Part shown: one piece after another, positions 1-7,072 of the stretch
Layout of the letters: each line of letters starts with the position of its first letter
Numbering within the stretch: position 1 is the first letter of the stretch
From: Paenibacillus_AR mesotrionivorans
GTDB taxonomy: Bacteria > Bacillota > Bacilli > Paenibacillales > NBRC-103111
Length of the DNA stretch: 64,000 bases
NCBI RefSeq assembly: GCF_046098205.1
Contig: NZ_JBJURJ010000021.1
Coordinates: 1 to 64,000 of the forward strand
Reading direction: 5' to 3'
Program-made: the position numbers and the translations under genes
The notes under the pieces: model-generated
What the model was told of the DNA's origin: nothing
What the model saw: only the letters and a program-made list of their open reading frames with translations
The model's database searches: none

Positions 1-72
1 AACCCGCTCGACTTGCATGTATTAGGCACGCCGCCAGCGTTCGTCCTGAGCCAGGATCAAACTCTCCATAAA
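1..72 (-). rRNA. 16S ribosomal RNA, 5' end only
   Basis: Read on the minus strand, this is the conserved start of bacterial 16S rRNA: the universal 27F priming site AGAGTTTGATCCTGGCTCAG is present, followed by the usual run up to the GTCGAGCGG region. The gene runs off the left edge, so only about 72 nucleotides are visible. The mature 5' end is placed by analogy with Bacillus 16S, which begins with TTTAT before the GGAGAG. Lying downstream of dnaX-yaaK-recR-yaaL-bofA, it matches the position of the rrnA operon in Bacillus subtilis. Confidence 0.97.
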
Positions 73-372
73 AGTGGCCCCGAAGGACCGTTATGTTAGA
101 GCTGATTGCTCAATTGTTCAAACGTTTGGCTTCATTGTTTTGCTGCTCGTTGTTCAGTTTTCAAGGAGCTCGTTTGTTTCTTCGTCGTTCTCTTCTTCAA
201 GAGGCGACTTTTTTAATATACCACATTGTCATGCATCTTTGCAAGCATTATTTTTTAATTTCTTGCTTGCCTTGCTTTTCCATCCTTCCGCTGCACGGCT
301 TGTCTCAGCGGCGGAATTTGATAATAACATAGAATTCAACAGGAATGCAACACTTTTTTTTCAAATTCGAGC
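73..372 (-). promoter_or_regulatory. rRNA operon leader with candidate promoter and boxA-like element
   Basis: There is no gene between bofA and the 16S gene. On the minus strand a candidate promoter has -35 TTGCAA (239-244), an 18-base spacer and -10 TATATT (215-220). Further downstream, 146-165 reads CCTTGAAAACTGAACAACGA, which resembles the boxA-type antitermination motif found in Firmicute rRNA leaders and spacers. The promoter assignment is inference from consensus; other promoters may exist farther upstream. Confidence 0.6.
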
Positions 373-639
373 TTATCCGATAAGAGTCAGCTTCAAAGCC
401 ACCAGCAGAGCCAGCCCCGGAACGCCCAGAACCCCGATGGTGGACAGCGTATACGCATTAATCGGCACCTGGAACATGTACCGCTGCCCTACCCAGTTTA
501 CAGCATACAGAAGAAGCGCTGCGGCGATGACGTGCAGGCCCAGCGTCTTCAACCAGGCGCCCGCACTGCTGTTGCGCAGTACGAGCAGCACCAGCGAAGA
601 AAGAGATAATAGAAATACCGCCCACCAAAGATATTCCAT
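373..639 (-). CDS. bofA: pro-sigma-K processing inhibitor BofA
   Basis: This 88-residue, very hydrophobic protein has the BofA size and composition: an N-terminal membrane segment (about residues 3-22), a second one (about 32-50) and a glycine- and leucine-rich C-terminal hydrophobic stretch. BofA sits in the outer forespore membrane and, with SpoIVFA, holds the SpoIVFB protease inactive until sigma-K is needed in the mother cell. The start is fixed by AGGAGG seven bases before ATG. It follows yaaL by 16 bases, so the two are probably co-transcribed. The position between recR-yaaL and an rRNA operon is the same as in B. subtilis, which supports the call as much as the sequence does. A function outside sporulation is unlikely. 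Confidence 0.9.
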   Translation of the reverse strand: MEYLWWAVFLLSLSSLVLLVLRNSSAGAWLKTLGLHVIAAALLLYAVNWVGQRYMFQVPINAYTLSTIGVLGVPGLALLVALKLTLIG

Positions 640-655
640 CCTCTACCTCCTCCTG

Positions 656-997
656 TCAGAAACCGGCTGCCTGGCCCCTGCCTTTTTTGGTTGCTTCTTT
701 TCCCTTGCCGGTTAAGGCATGCATGTGCTGAGCCTGAGTTGCCACCAGCAGACCATCCTCCCACTGCATCAGCTTGGCTTGCCGCAAAAGCATAATATAG
801 CGTTTTTCCGCCGCTTCCAGAGCAAAGATGGCATAATCAATCTGATCCTTTTCCACTACCCACTCCAGCCGTTGTTGAGCCGTTGTCCATTCCAGATGGG
901 CTTTGCGAATCTCCTGGTGCATCCCCACCTTATCCAGAAACCTGGGTTCTTCCAACCTTTTCTGCACCTTGCCCTTCCATACTGGAAAAAATCCCAT
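656..997 (-). CDS. yaaL: YaaL family protein (DUF2508)
   Basis: This 113-residue protein is predicted to be soluble and mostly helical, with an acidic, aromatic-rich centre (EWVVEKDQIDYAIFALEAAE) and a basic C-terminal tail. Length, composition and place between recR and bofA match the DUF2508/YaaL family, whose function is unknown. The start is the ATG preceded by AAAGGAGAGG. No catalytic motif is visible. The gene probably forms a two-gene unit with bofA, because an intrinsic terminator separates it from recR upstream. Confidence 0.85.
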   Translation of the reverse strand: MGFFPVWKGKVQKRLEEPRFLDKVGMHQEIRKAHLEWTTAQQRLEWVVEKDQIDYAIFALEAAEKRYIMLLRQAKLMQWEDGLLVATQAQHMHALTGKGKEATKKGRGQAAGF

Positions 998-1120
998 ACA
1001 AAACCTCTCCTTTCCGGTGAACCGGCATGTCCTTCTTTCTAGATATATGGCAATCTCAAGAAAGTTTAGAACCGAAACCTGTCCAAGAAAGGCACTAACT
1101 GCAGAATTGTTTTAACCATA

Positions 1121-1146
1121 AAAAAAGAAGACCCTCCGGTCTTCTT
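1121..1146 (-). terminator. Intrinsic terminator after recR
   Basis: A perfect 9-bp stem, AAGAAGACC / GGTCTTCTT, closes a 4-base loop at 1125-1146 and is followed on the minus strand by a run of T. It ends the dnaX-yaaK-recR unit. A run of A on the other side means it could also work for plus-strand transcripts. Confidence 0.85.
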
Positions 1147-1174
1147 AAAAACACTTAATCAAAACAGTATACCG

Positions 1175-1771
1175 CTACAGCTCCCGGCGTCCTTCCAGAG
1201 CTTTGGTCAACGTTACTTCGTCGGCGTACTCCAGATCTCCCCCTACTGGGAGTCCGTGGGCAATCCGCGTCACCTTGATCCCGAAGGGGCGGACCAGCCG
1301 CGAAAGATACATCGCCGTTGCCTCCCCCTCAATATTGGGATTAGTGGCGAGGATCAGCTCCTGCACCTTGTCGTCACCCAGACGTTTCAGGAGCTCGGCA
1401 ATATAGATATCATCCGGCCCGATTCCCTCCATTGGGGAGATGGCGCCGTGCAGCACGTGGTAATAACCGTGGAACTCCTTGGTGCGCTCCATGGCCACCA
1501 GATCCTTGGATTCCTGGACTACACAAATCACAGAGCCGTCCCGGGTTTTATCTTGGCAGACCCTGCACGGGTCCACATCCGTAATATTGCAGCAGGAGGA
1601 GCAATAATGGAGGTTGCGCTTCACATTCACCAGCGCCTTGGCAAATTCCAGGACCTCCTCCTCCTTCATATTCAATACAAAGAAGGCCAGGCGTCCGGCC
1701 GTTTTGGGGCCGATACCCGGAAGGCGGGTAAAAGAGTCAATCAGTTTCGCTAAAGGTTCCGGGTAAAACAA
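1175..1771 (-). CDS. recR: Recombination mediator RecR
   Basis: RecR acts with RecO and RecF to load RecA on gapped DNA during recombinational repair. The 198-residue length is typical. Visible domains in order: an N-terminal helix-hairpin-helix (LPGIGPKTAGRLAFF, about residues 17-31), a zinc finger with four cysteines (CSSCCNITDVDPCRVC, about 57-72), and a Toprim domain (CVVQESKDLVAM, then LATNPNIEGEATAMYL). The start is a TTG eight bases after AAGGGG; no ATG fits the family N-terminus. It lies 60 bases after yaaK and is followed by a terminator, so dnaX-yaaK-recR probably form an operon as in Bacillus. Confidence 0.97.
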   Translation of the reverse strand: MFYPEPLAKLIDSFTRLPGIGPKTAGRLAFFVLNMKEEEVLEFAKALVNVKRNLHYCSSCCNITDVDPCRVCQDKTRDGSVICVVQESKDLVAMERTKEFHGYYHVLHGAISPMEGIGPDDIYIAELLKRLGDDKVQELILATNPNIEGEATAMYLSRLVRPFGIKVTRIAHGLPVGGDLEYADEVTLTKALEGRREL

Positions 1772-1831
1772 GCCAGCAGCCCCTTCTTTTATTAAAATAG
1801 TCCTGCACGTTCAGCCCGCGCAGGCAATTGA

Positions 1832-2140
1832 TTAGAACAAACCAGGGATCTTCATGCCGCCGGTGAACTTGCCCATATCCTTGTTCGCCAGCTCGTCGGC
1901 TTGATTCAGGGCGTCATTCACAGCTGTCAGAACCAGATCCTGCAGCATTTCTACATCCTCCGGATCAACCGCCTCCGGCTTAATGGCAATAGAAACAATC
2001 TTCTTTTGGCCATTGGCTACAACCGTCACAACTCCGCCGGCAGTGCCCTCTACCGTCTTGGAGGCAAGCTCCTCCTGGGCCTTCATCATTTGCTCCTGCA
2101 TCTTCTTCACTTGCTTCATCATTTGGTTCATGTTATTCAT
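1832..2140 (-). CDS. yaaK: YbaB/EbfC family nucleoid-associated protein
   Basis: This 102-residue DNA-binding protein of the YbaB/EbfC family forms dimers that bind DNA and help compact the nucleoid. The start is the ATG with AAGGAG nine bases upstream; a longer reading frame exists, but its extra 32 residues are unlike the family. Methionine- and lysine-rich helices at the N-terminus (MNNMNQMMKQVKKMQEQMMK) and the GTAGGGVV-type central strand are characteristic. It sits between dnaX and recR, the conserved arrangement across Firmicutes and many Proteobacteria. Confidence 0.95.
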   Translation of the reverse strand: MNNMNQMMKQVKKMQEQMMKAQEELASKTVEGTAGGVVTVVANGQKKIVSIAIKPEAVDPEDVEMLQDLVLTAVNDALNQADELANKDMGKFTGGMKIPGLF

Positions 2141-2254
2141 ATCGTTCGCTCCTTTATACAAATAGGTCTTTGATGAATTCTCTAACGGGGGCTCCCCCAA
2201 AAGTAATCGGAATAAGCTGCGAAGCCCTCTCTTCACATTTGGGGGATGATCCTG

Positions 2255-4024
2255 TCAGTCTTCCCTGATCCGGACAAGATCCTCGCCGAACAGCTTAACC
2301 GCCTCCTGCACCCATTCGCCTTCCGCCGGCGGGGAGGACTCCTGCTCCAGCTTCAGCTCCTCGGGCTGTGCCTGTCCGGCGCCTGAGGATTGGACTTCCT
2401 TCCACTCGTTCATCATTACTGTAGCCAACCGTGCAGGCTGACCCAACACCTGACCCAGCACCTGTTCGATCACCTGCTTGTTGGCAGGTTTTTCGGTCGT
2501 TTCCCGGTGCATCGGGCTTTTGAAGGCAACCAGCACCTGATCGTCCTGGCAGGCCACGGGCTCCCCATCCACAAGCCAGGCATGAACGGTAATACGCGCT
2601 TCCTTCACTCCTGACAGCACCTGGCTCCACTTGGCTGCAACCTGCTTGAAAAAGGGGGACTGCCCTTCCTTCACAAAGCCGTCCAGCTTGATGGTGGACC
2701 TGCGGACAGCCGGAGCAGAGGCACGCCCACCGGGAGCCTGGCCGGGGGCACGGTTCGCCGCCGGCTGCGGGCTGGCGGCCGCAGGCGGATTCCGCATGAG
2801 CCCGGCCAGCTGTTCTTCCAGTTGGCCAATCCGCCGCTTCAAGAGCTGCAGCTCCTCTTGGCCGACCGATCCCCCGGCTCCGGCCGCAGAGGCCATAGCC
2901 GGCGGCAACTCTGCCTGGCGGGTTGAGGCTTCACCGGCCGAGGCCAAGGTGCACAGCTTCAGCACTGCCACCTCAAACAGCGTCTGCGGCTGGGTGGAAT
3001 ATTTCATCTCGTTCTGGAAATGGTTCAGCACTTCCATAATGGCAAACAGGCGGTCCGCAGAGAAGGTCTCCGCCATGGCCTTAAACCTGGGAATATCCAG
3101 CACCCGTTCCGTCACGGTCTGGGAGCCGGGAACCATTTTGATCATCAGAATATCGCGGAAATAAAGCAGCAGGTTCTCCATGCAGCGGTCTGCGCTTTTA
3201 CCTTCCTGCATCAGCAGGCTGATCCAGCTCAGGGCTTGACCGCTGTCTCCTTCGCGGATATGGGCGGCCAGCTCGGCGAACCGTTCGCCGGCAATCCCTC
3301 CGGTCATGGCAACGGCATCGTCATAGCTGATGGCATTGCCTGTAAAGGAGATGATCTGATCCAGCAGGCTCAACGCGTCACGCATGCCCCCTTCGGACAG
3401 GCGGGCAATGTATTGGGCCGCTTCCACCTGGAGATCCACACCCTCCTCGCGGCATACCTCGAGAAGACGTCCGACCTCCTCCTCCAGCGGAATCCTCCGG
3501 AAATCAAAGCGCTGGCACCGGGAAATGATCGTCGCCGGAATGCGGTGCGGCTCGGTGGTCGCCAGGATGAACATCACATTGGGAGGCGGCTCCTCCAGTG
3601 TTTTGAGGAGGGCATTAAAAGCCTCAGTGGTGAGCATATGGACCTCATCAATGATATATACCTTATGCCGGACTTCGGTGTAGGCAAAAATCATCTTATC
3701 CCGGAGATTGCGGATCTCATCGATCCCCCGGTTGGAGGCGGCGTCAATTTCCAGGACCCCGATTTCCGAACCTTCCGTGATGGCCAGGCAGGAGGGGCAG
3801 GTATTACACGGCTCCTCGCCGGGACCCTGGCGGCAGTTGACGGCTTTGGCCAGCAGCTTGGCAATGGTGGTTTTGCCAGTGCCGCGGGGGCCGTTGAACA
3901 AATAAGCGTGGGAGAGTCTGCTCTCTTTCAGCGAATTCTGCAGAGTACGGATAATATGCTGCTGTCCCACCACATCCCCGAAAAGCTGGGGCCTCCACGT
4001 GCGGTACAACGCTTTATGAGCCAT
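2255..4024 (-). CDS. dnaX: DNA polymerase III subunit gamma/tau
   Basis: DnaX is the clamp-loader ATPase that opens the sliding clamp and organises the replisome. The 589-residue protein shows the Walker A motif GPRGTGKTT (about residues 44-52), a four-cysteine zinc module (CRQGPGEEPCNTCPSC, about 64-79), a Walker B with DEVH, and the SRC motif in SRCQRFDF. A proline/alanine-rich linker (about 420-460) leads into the tau C-terminal domain. The start chosen is ATG in MAHKALYRTW, preceded by GAGAGGAAATC; an upstream in-frame start lacks family similarity. No A-rich slippery site was seen, so separate gamma and tau forms by frameshifting are not expected. The gene heads the dnaX-yaaK-recR unit. 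Confidence 0.97.
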   Translation of the reverse strand: MAHKALYRTWRPQLFGDVVGQQHIIRTLQNSLKESRLSHAYLFNGPRGTGKTTIAKLLAKAVNCRQGPGEEPCNTCPSCLAITEGSEIGVLEIDAASNRGIDEIRNLRDKMIFAYTEVRHKVYIIDEVHMLTTEAFNALLKTLEEPPPNVMFILATTEPHRIPATIISRCQRFDFRRIPLEEEVGRLLEVCREEGVDLQVEAAQYIARLSEGGMRDALSLLDQIISFTGNAISYDDAVAMTGGIAGERFAELAAHIREGDSGQALSWISLLMQEGKSADRCMENLLLYFRDILMIKMVPGSQTVTERVLDIPRFKAMAETFSADRLFAIMEVLNHFQNEMKYSTQPQTLFEVAVLKLCTLASAGEASTRQAELPPAMASAAGAGGSVGQEELQLLKRRIGQLEEQLAGLMRNPPAAASPQPAANRAPGQAPGGRASAPAVRRSTIKLDGFVKEGQSPFFKQVAAKWSQVLSGVKEARITVHAWLVDGEPVACQDDQVLVAFKSPMHRETTEKPANKQVIEQVLGQVLGQPARLATVMMNEWKEVQSSGAGQAQPEELKLEQESSPPAEGEWVQEAVKLFGEDLVRIRED

Positions 4025-4254
4025 GATTTCCTCTCCGTTTCCGTAAGCGGCTCCGGTTCTTCCAAACAACCGGACCCCGCAGTCATTCGTTTCAACATTA
4101 TATCACAGGAGACGCCACTTCTTCCAGAAAGCATCCGCCAATGGCCCGTTTCCCCCTATGCCAAAGAAGACCGGCTCATCCCAATGGCGGCCGGCCTCCC
4201 TTTTTAAGAAGAGATAATGCTTACAATTATGTATTCAACCAAATAATTACATAT

Positions 4255-5664
4255 CTATGGTATAGGTATGCTGACCGTAAAGGTTGTGCCGAAGCCTTTG
4301 GAGGACACACGGATAATACCGCCGATATCATGAATAATCCGCTGGCAGACGGATAAGCCCAGTCCTGTCCCGTTGGGTTTGGTGGTAAAGAAGGGGTCGA
4401 AGATTTTGTCCACTACAAAATGGGGGATACCCGGTCCGGTATCGTGGATTTCGATGTGGAGCTTGTTCTCCTGCAGATCCCGTTTGACCTGAACAGTCAG
4501 GACCCCTTCTCCGGACATGGCTTCAATCCCGTTTTTGCTGATGTTCAGAAAAACCTGCTTCAGCATTTCCCTGTCGGCAATCACACGGGGAAGCTCCTCC
4601 GTCACAATCTGCTGCACAGTAATGTTGTGGAGGGTGGCCTCACTATGGATAATCGGCATGATCTCCTTCAGCACCAACGGAATATCCACCAGCTCGTAGT
4701 TGACGTTTTTGCGCTTACCCAGCAGCAGAAATTCATTCACCAGCTCATTGATCCGGTCAATCTCCATCAGCATAATCTCGGTGTAGCTTTTTTCCTTGTC
4801 CATCTCCCGCTCCACAAAGGTATTGCGGAACATCTGCAGGAACCCTTTGATGGATGTTAGCGGATTGCGGATCTCGTGGGCTGTGCCTGCTGCAATTTGG
4901 CCAATCATGGAGAGCCGGTCGTTGCGCTGCACCTGCTCCTCCAAAGAGCGCAGATTGGTCACATCCTTGAAGGTCACGTATCCGCCCTGAACACCTCCCG
5001 CGTGATCCCGCAGAATATTGGAATCCACCAGAAGCTCATAACGTTCGTTGTTGTTGGTCCAGGACAAGGCATGATTGCGGTACAGTACCCCCTCGAAGAT
5101 GCCCTTCGGCATGGGCTGATGATCCTCCGGAAGCTCGCGGAACATATCCGACAAGGGTCTGTTGATAACCTTGCCCCGCTCAATGCCGAATATCCGGCAG
5201 GCCATGTCGCTGATGTCGATAAGCTTGTAATCCGTGTCAAACAACAGCACACCCAGGTTGATATCCTGCAGGAGAGTTCCTGCAAATTGCTGCAGCAGAT
5301 TCAAGTCCTCACCGGGCTTCAAATCATGCAGGTGCAGCATGGTGTATTCCTCTCCGTTCGTTCCTCTGAACCTCCCCTGGAAAAACCGGCTCGATATCAT
5401 CCTTCCCGCATAATCCCGAAGCAGAAGCAGCTGGCCTTGGTCATAGTCCAAGCCCTCCGGCAGGAACGACTTTTCCATGAAGCTGCTGACATCCTCTCCA
5501 AAGATCTGGTTCTGTGTATACCCCGTCAGCTCAAGGAATACCCGGTTGCAGCAGTACAGGCAGTTGTTTCCGTCAATTACGGCTACGGCATGCTTATACA
5601 ATTGATCTAGGTAATGCTGGATTTTCTCCTCTGATATGGCATAGTAAATCAAGGCCTCTTGCAT
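4255..5664 (-). CDS. PAS-domain sensor histidine kinase (sporulation-kinase type)
   Basis: This is a soluble sensor kinase of about 469 residues without membrane segments. Two PAS-like modules fill residues 1-230. The dimerisation/phosphoacceptor motif HEIRNPLTSIKG places the phosphorylated histidine near residue 263. The ATPase domain shows an N box (NISKNGIEAM), G1 (HDTGPGIP), F box (IFDPFFTTK) and G2 (GTGLGLSVC). No response regulator lies beside it, the pattern of orphan kinases such as KinA/KinE that feed Spo0F; spo0F lies 10 kb away. That partnership is inference. The ATG at 5664 is preferred, with AGGGGGG upstream; an in-frame GTG at 5676 overlaps that ribosome site and is less likely. 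Ligand unknown. Confidence 0.88.
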   Translation of the reverse strand: MQEALIYYAISEEKIQHYLDQLYKHAVAVIDGNNCLYCCNRVFLELTGYTQNQIFGEDVSSFMEKSFLPEGLDYDQGQLLLLRDYAGRMISSRFFQGRFRGTNGEEYTMLHLHDLKPGEDLNLLQQFAGTLLQDINLGVLLFDTDYKLIDISDMACRIFGIERGKVINRPLSDMFRELPEDHQPMPKGIFEGVLYRNHALSWTNNNERYELLVDSNILRDHAGGVQGGYVTFKDVTNLRSLEEQVQRNDRLSMIGQIAAGTAHEIRNPLTSIKGFLQMFRNTFVEREMDKEKSYTEIMLMEIDRINELVNEFLLLGKRKNVNYELVDIPLVLKEIMPIIHSEATLHNITVQQIVTEELPRVIADREMLKQVFLNISKNGIEAMSGEGVLTVQVKRDLQENKLHIEIHDTGPGIPHFVVDKIFDPFFTTKPNGTGLGLSVCQRIIHDIGGIIRVSSKGFGTTFTVSIPIP

Positions 5665-5803
5665 AAGATCGTACACCCCCCTGCTATATGGACAGCAGCT
5701 AAGCCAGATTCATCACGTTCGGAGATTAACAATTTATAGAGTTCTCCTAATAATGACAATTTCCTCCTATTGGCAATAAAATTTTAGAAAGTCCTGATTA
5801 AAT

Positions 5804-5832
5804 AATAAAAAAGCACCCCTCAACGGAGTGCT
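5804..5832 (-). terminator. Intrinsic terminator of the SRP RNA gene
   Basis: An 8-bp stem AGCACTCC / GGGGTGCT (5812-5832, one G-U pair) with a 5-base loop is followed on the minus strand by a run of T. It lies about 25 bases past the end of the SRP RNA. Confidence 0.85.
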
Positions 5833-5857
5833 CATCATGTCTGAATGTAAAAATAGG

Positions 5858-6125
5858 TACCGTGCACCTGTCCTCGGGCAGGCAATCCGGGCGGAACATC
5901 TGTCGTTGGCTCGGGCTAGGCTACCCTCCGGCACATGGACCCTCTTGCTTACGGCTGCTTCCTTCCGGACCTGACCGGGTTCACAAGTATCCATTGCGGA
6001 GGACCCGGCCGTCAACACTACGTGCAGACGTCAGACCCCACATTACAAGACCTCAAAACAGGAATTCAACCCCGCTGTAGCGGACTGCGGGTTACAGGGC
6101 ACCGCTACCTCCCCGTCTAGCACGG
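5858..6125 (-). ncRNA. ffs: Signal recognition particle RNA, large Firmicute type (scRNA)
   Basis: This is the RNA core of the signal recognition particle, which binds Ffh and targets membrane and secreted proteins to the translocon. The conserved domain IV loop is unmistakable on the minus strand (GTCAGGTCCGGAAGGAAGCA, around 5960-5985). The 5' part (GTGCTAGACGGGGAGGTAGC) and the closing 3' GGTGCACGGT match B. subtilis scRNA, so the molecule carries the Alu domain and is about 268 nt long, against 271 nt in Bacillus. The ends are set by that similarity and may be off by a few bases. It has its own promoter and terminator and lies upstream of dnaX, as in Bacillus. Confidence 0.96.
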
Positions 6126-6133
6126 TATTGATA

Positions 6134-6162
6134 AGTATAGCGGATTCGCGGGATGAACGCAA
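6134..6162 (-). promoter_or_regulatory. SigA-type promoter of the SRP RNA
   Basis: On the minus strand, -35 TTGCGT (6157-6162) and -10 TATACT (6134-6139) are separated by 17 bases. Transcription would start close to 6126, exactly where similarity to scRNA begins. Confidence 0.75.
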
Positions 6163-6187
6163 CCATCCGCAGAAATTGGCGCATTTA

Positions 6188-6583
6188 TTAAAAAACATGA
6201 TTCTTTTCCACGGATACCCTGACGTCATACTGGGGCAGCAAACGCCCCAACAGCTCTTGGGCGCTCTTGCGGATTTGCATGGATTCTTCTATATCCAGCT
6301 GCTTGCCCAGATGGAGCGTAATGTACGCGGTAAGCCCATTAAACAGGACCGATGAGTCGGTAACCCCGGGGATACGGGCGATGGCTTCCTTTAAGATTTT
6401 TGCATCCGAGGCGTAAGTGCCGGTGGGCAAGGAAGCGGCAGAACCGGTGGAAGCAGCATCAACAGGAGCGGCCCCGCGGCTGTAAACCCGGACACCCTCA
6501 TCACCGGAAACGGCACCGCAAGCGGTTAACCATCCGGCAGCCAAAAGACCACAGCAGAAGGCGGGCAACAATGGTTTCAACAT
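6188..6583 (-). CDS. YhcN/YlaJ-type sporulation lipoprotein (probable)
   Basis: This 131-residue exported protein has a short signal peptide ending in the lipobox LTAC, with Cys22 as the lipidated residue. After a low-complexity Ala/Gly/Ser linker comes an alpha/beta domain of about 75 residues (IARIPGVTDSSVLFNGLTAY, then LGRLLPQYDVRVSVEKN) resembling the YhcN/YlaJ lipoprotein family, often found in spores. The function of this family is poorly known. The start is ATG eight to nine bases after GGAGGTG. It follows rpmE on the same strand by 81 bases and may be read through from it. Family assignment is from pattern only and should be treated as tentative; lipoprotein status is firm. Confidence 0.7.
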   Translation of the reverse strand: MLKPLLPAFCCGLLAAGWLTACGAVSGDEGVRVYSRGAAPVDAASTGSAASLPTGTYASDAKILKEAIARIPGVTDSSVLFNGLTAYITLHLGKQLDIEESMQIRKSAQELLGRLLPQYDVRVSVEKNHVF

Positions 6584-6664
6584 AAAAAAAACACCTCCAC
6601 AGGGCTTAGCTTAGCCCCGGGAGATGTCCTTATTCGTTCCAACCGCAGGTAATAAGCGGAAGGC

Positions 6665-6862
6665 TTAGATGCCGTATTTCTTTTTGAACTTATCCACACG
6701 ACCGCCAACGTCGATAAACTTCTGCTTGCCGGTGTAGAAAGGATGGCAGTTGGAGCAGATTTCGACGCGAAGAGCTTGCTTCACGGAGCCGGATTCGAAG
6801 GTGTTACCGCATGCGCAGGTCACCGTGGCTGCATAATACTTCGGATGAATCGCTTCTTTCAT
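6665..6862 (-). CDS. rpmE: 50S ribosomal protein L31 (zinc-binding form)
   Basis: Ribosomal protein L31 bridges the large and small subunits. This 65-residue copy has the zinc-type cysteines C16, C18, C36 and C39 (VTCACG and EICSNCHPFYTG), so it is the RpmE form, not the cysteine-free YtiA-like form induced under zinc starvation. The second in-frame ATG is chosen because it starts MKEAIHPKYY, matching other L31 proteins, and because AGAGGTGA lies at the right distance. It has its own promoter (6940-6969) and is the first of the rpmE-rho neighbourhood conserved in Bacillus, here interrupted by an MFS/TetR pair and a radical SAM gene. Confidence 0.97.
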   Translation of the reverse strand: MKEAIHPKYYAATVTCACGNTFESGSVKQALRVEICSNCHPFYTGKQKFIDVGGRVDKFKKKYGI

Positions 6863-6939
6863 GATCATTCACCTCTTTCTGCCCTGGTTCCTCATAAGGG
6901 GAGTGTCCACGAACCAGAGTTAAATTGACACATAGCGGT

Positions 6940-6969
6940 ATTGTAGCATAGACCCGTTTGGGAAAGCAA
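6940..6969 (-). promoter_or_regulatory. SigA-type promoter of rpmE
   Basis: On the minus strand, -35 TTGCTT (6964-6969), an 18-base spacer and -10 TACAAT (6940-6945) are upstream of rpmE. It is divergent from the MFS promoter 45 bases away. Confidence 0.7.
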
Positions 6970-7013
6970 TACTTTTTGCGGACAAGCCTGCAGACACACT
7001 CACAATATTTATT

Positions 7014-7047
7014 TTGACAGTTACTATCATTTGATATATTATGTCAA
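7014..7047 (+). promoter_or_regulatory. MFS promoter inside a TTGACA...TGTCAA inverted repeat
   Basis: A strong promoter, -35 TTGACA (7014-7019), 17-base spacer and -10 TATTAT (7037-7042), precedes the MFS gene. The -35 hexamer is also the left arm of an inverted repeat whose right arm TGTCAA (7042-7047) covers the end of the -10. A dimeric repressor binding these arms would block the promoter; the TetR protein encoded downstream is the obvious candidate (inference). Confidence 0.65.
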
Positions 7048-7072
7048 TATTAAACCGAAAGGGATGGTACAA

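Noticed and set aside
74..715. 213-codon plus-strand frame covering the rRNA leader and bofA
   Set aside because: It overlaps the rRNA leader and two better-supported minus-strand genes, has no ribosome site and no family character.
2255..4024. Programmed frameshift in dnaX giving a short gamma form
   Set aside because: No A-rich slippery heptamer with a following hairpin was seen, and Bacillus-type dnaX genes do not need one.
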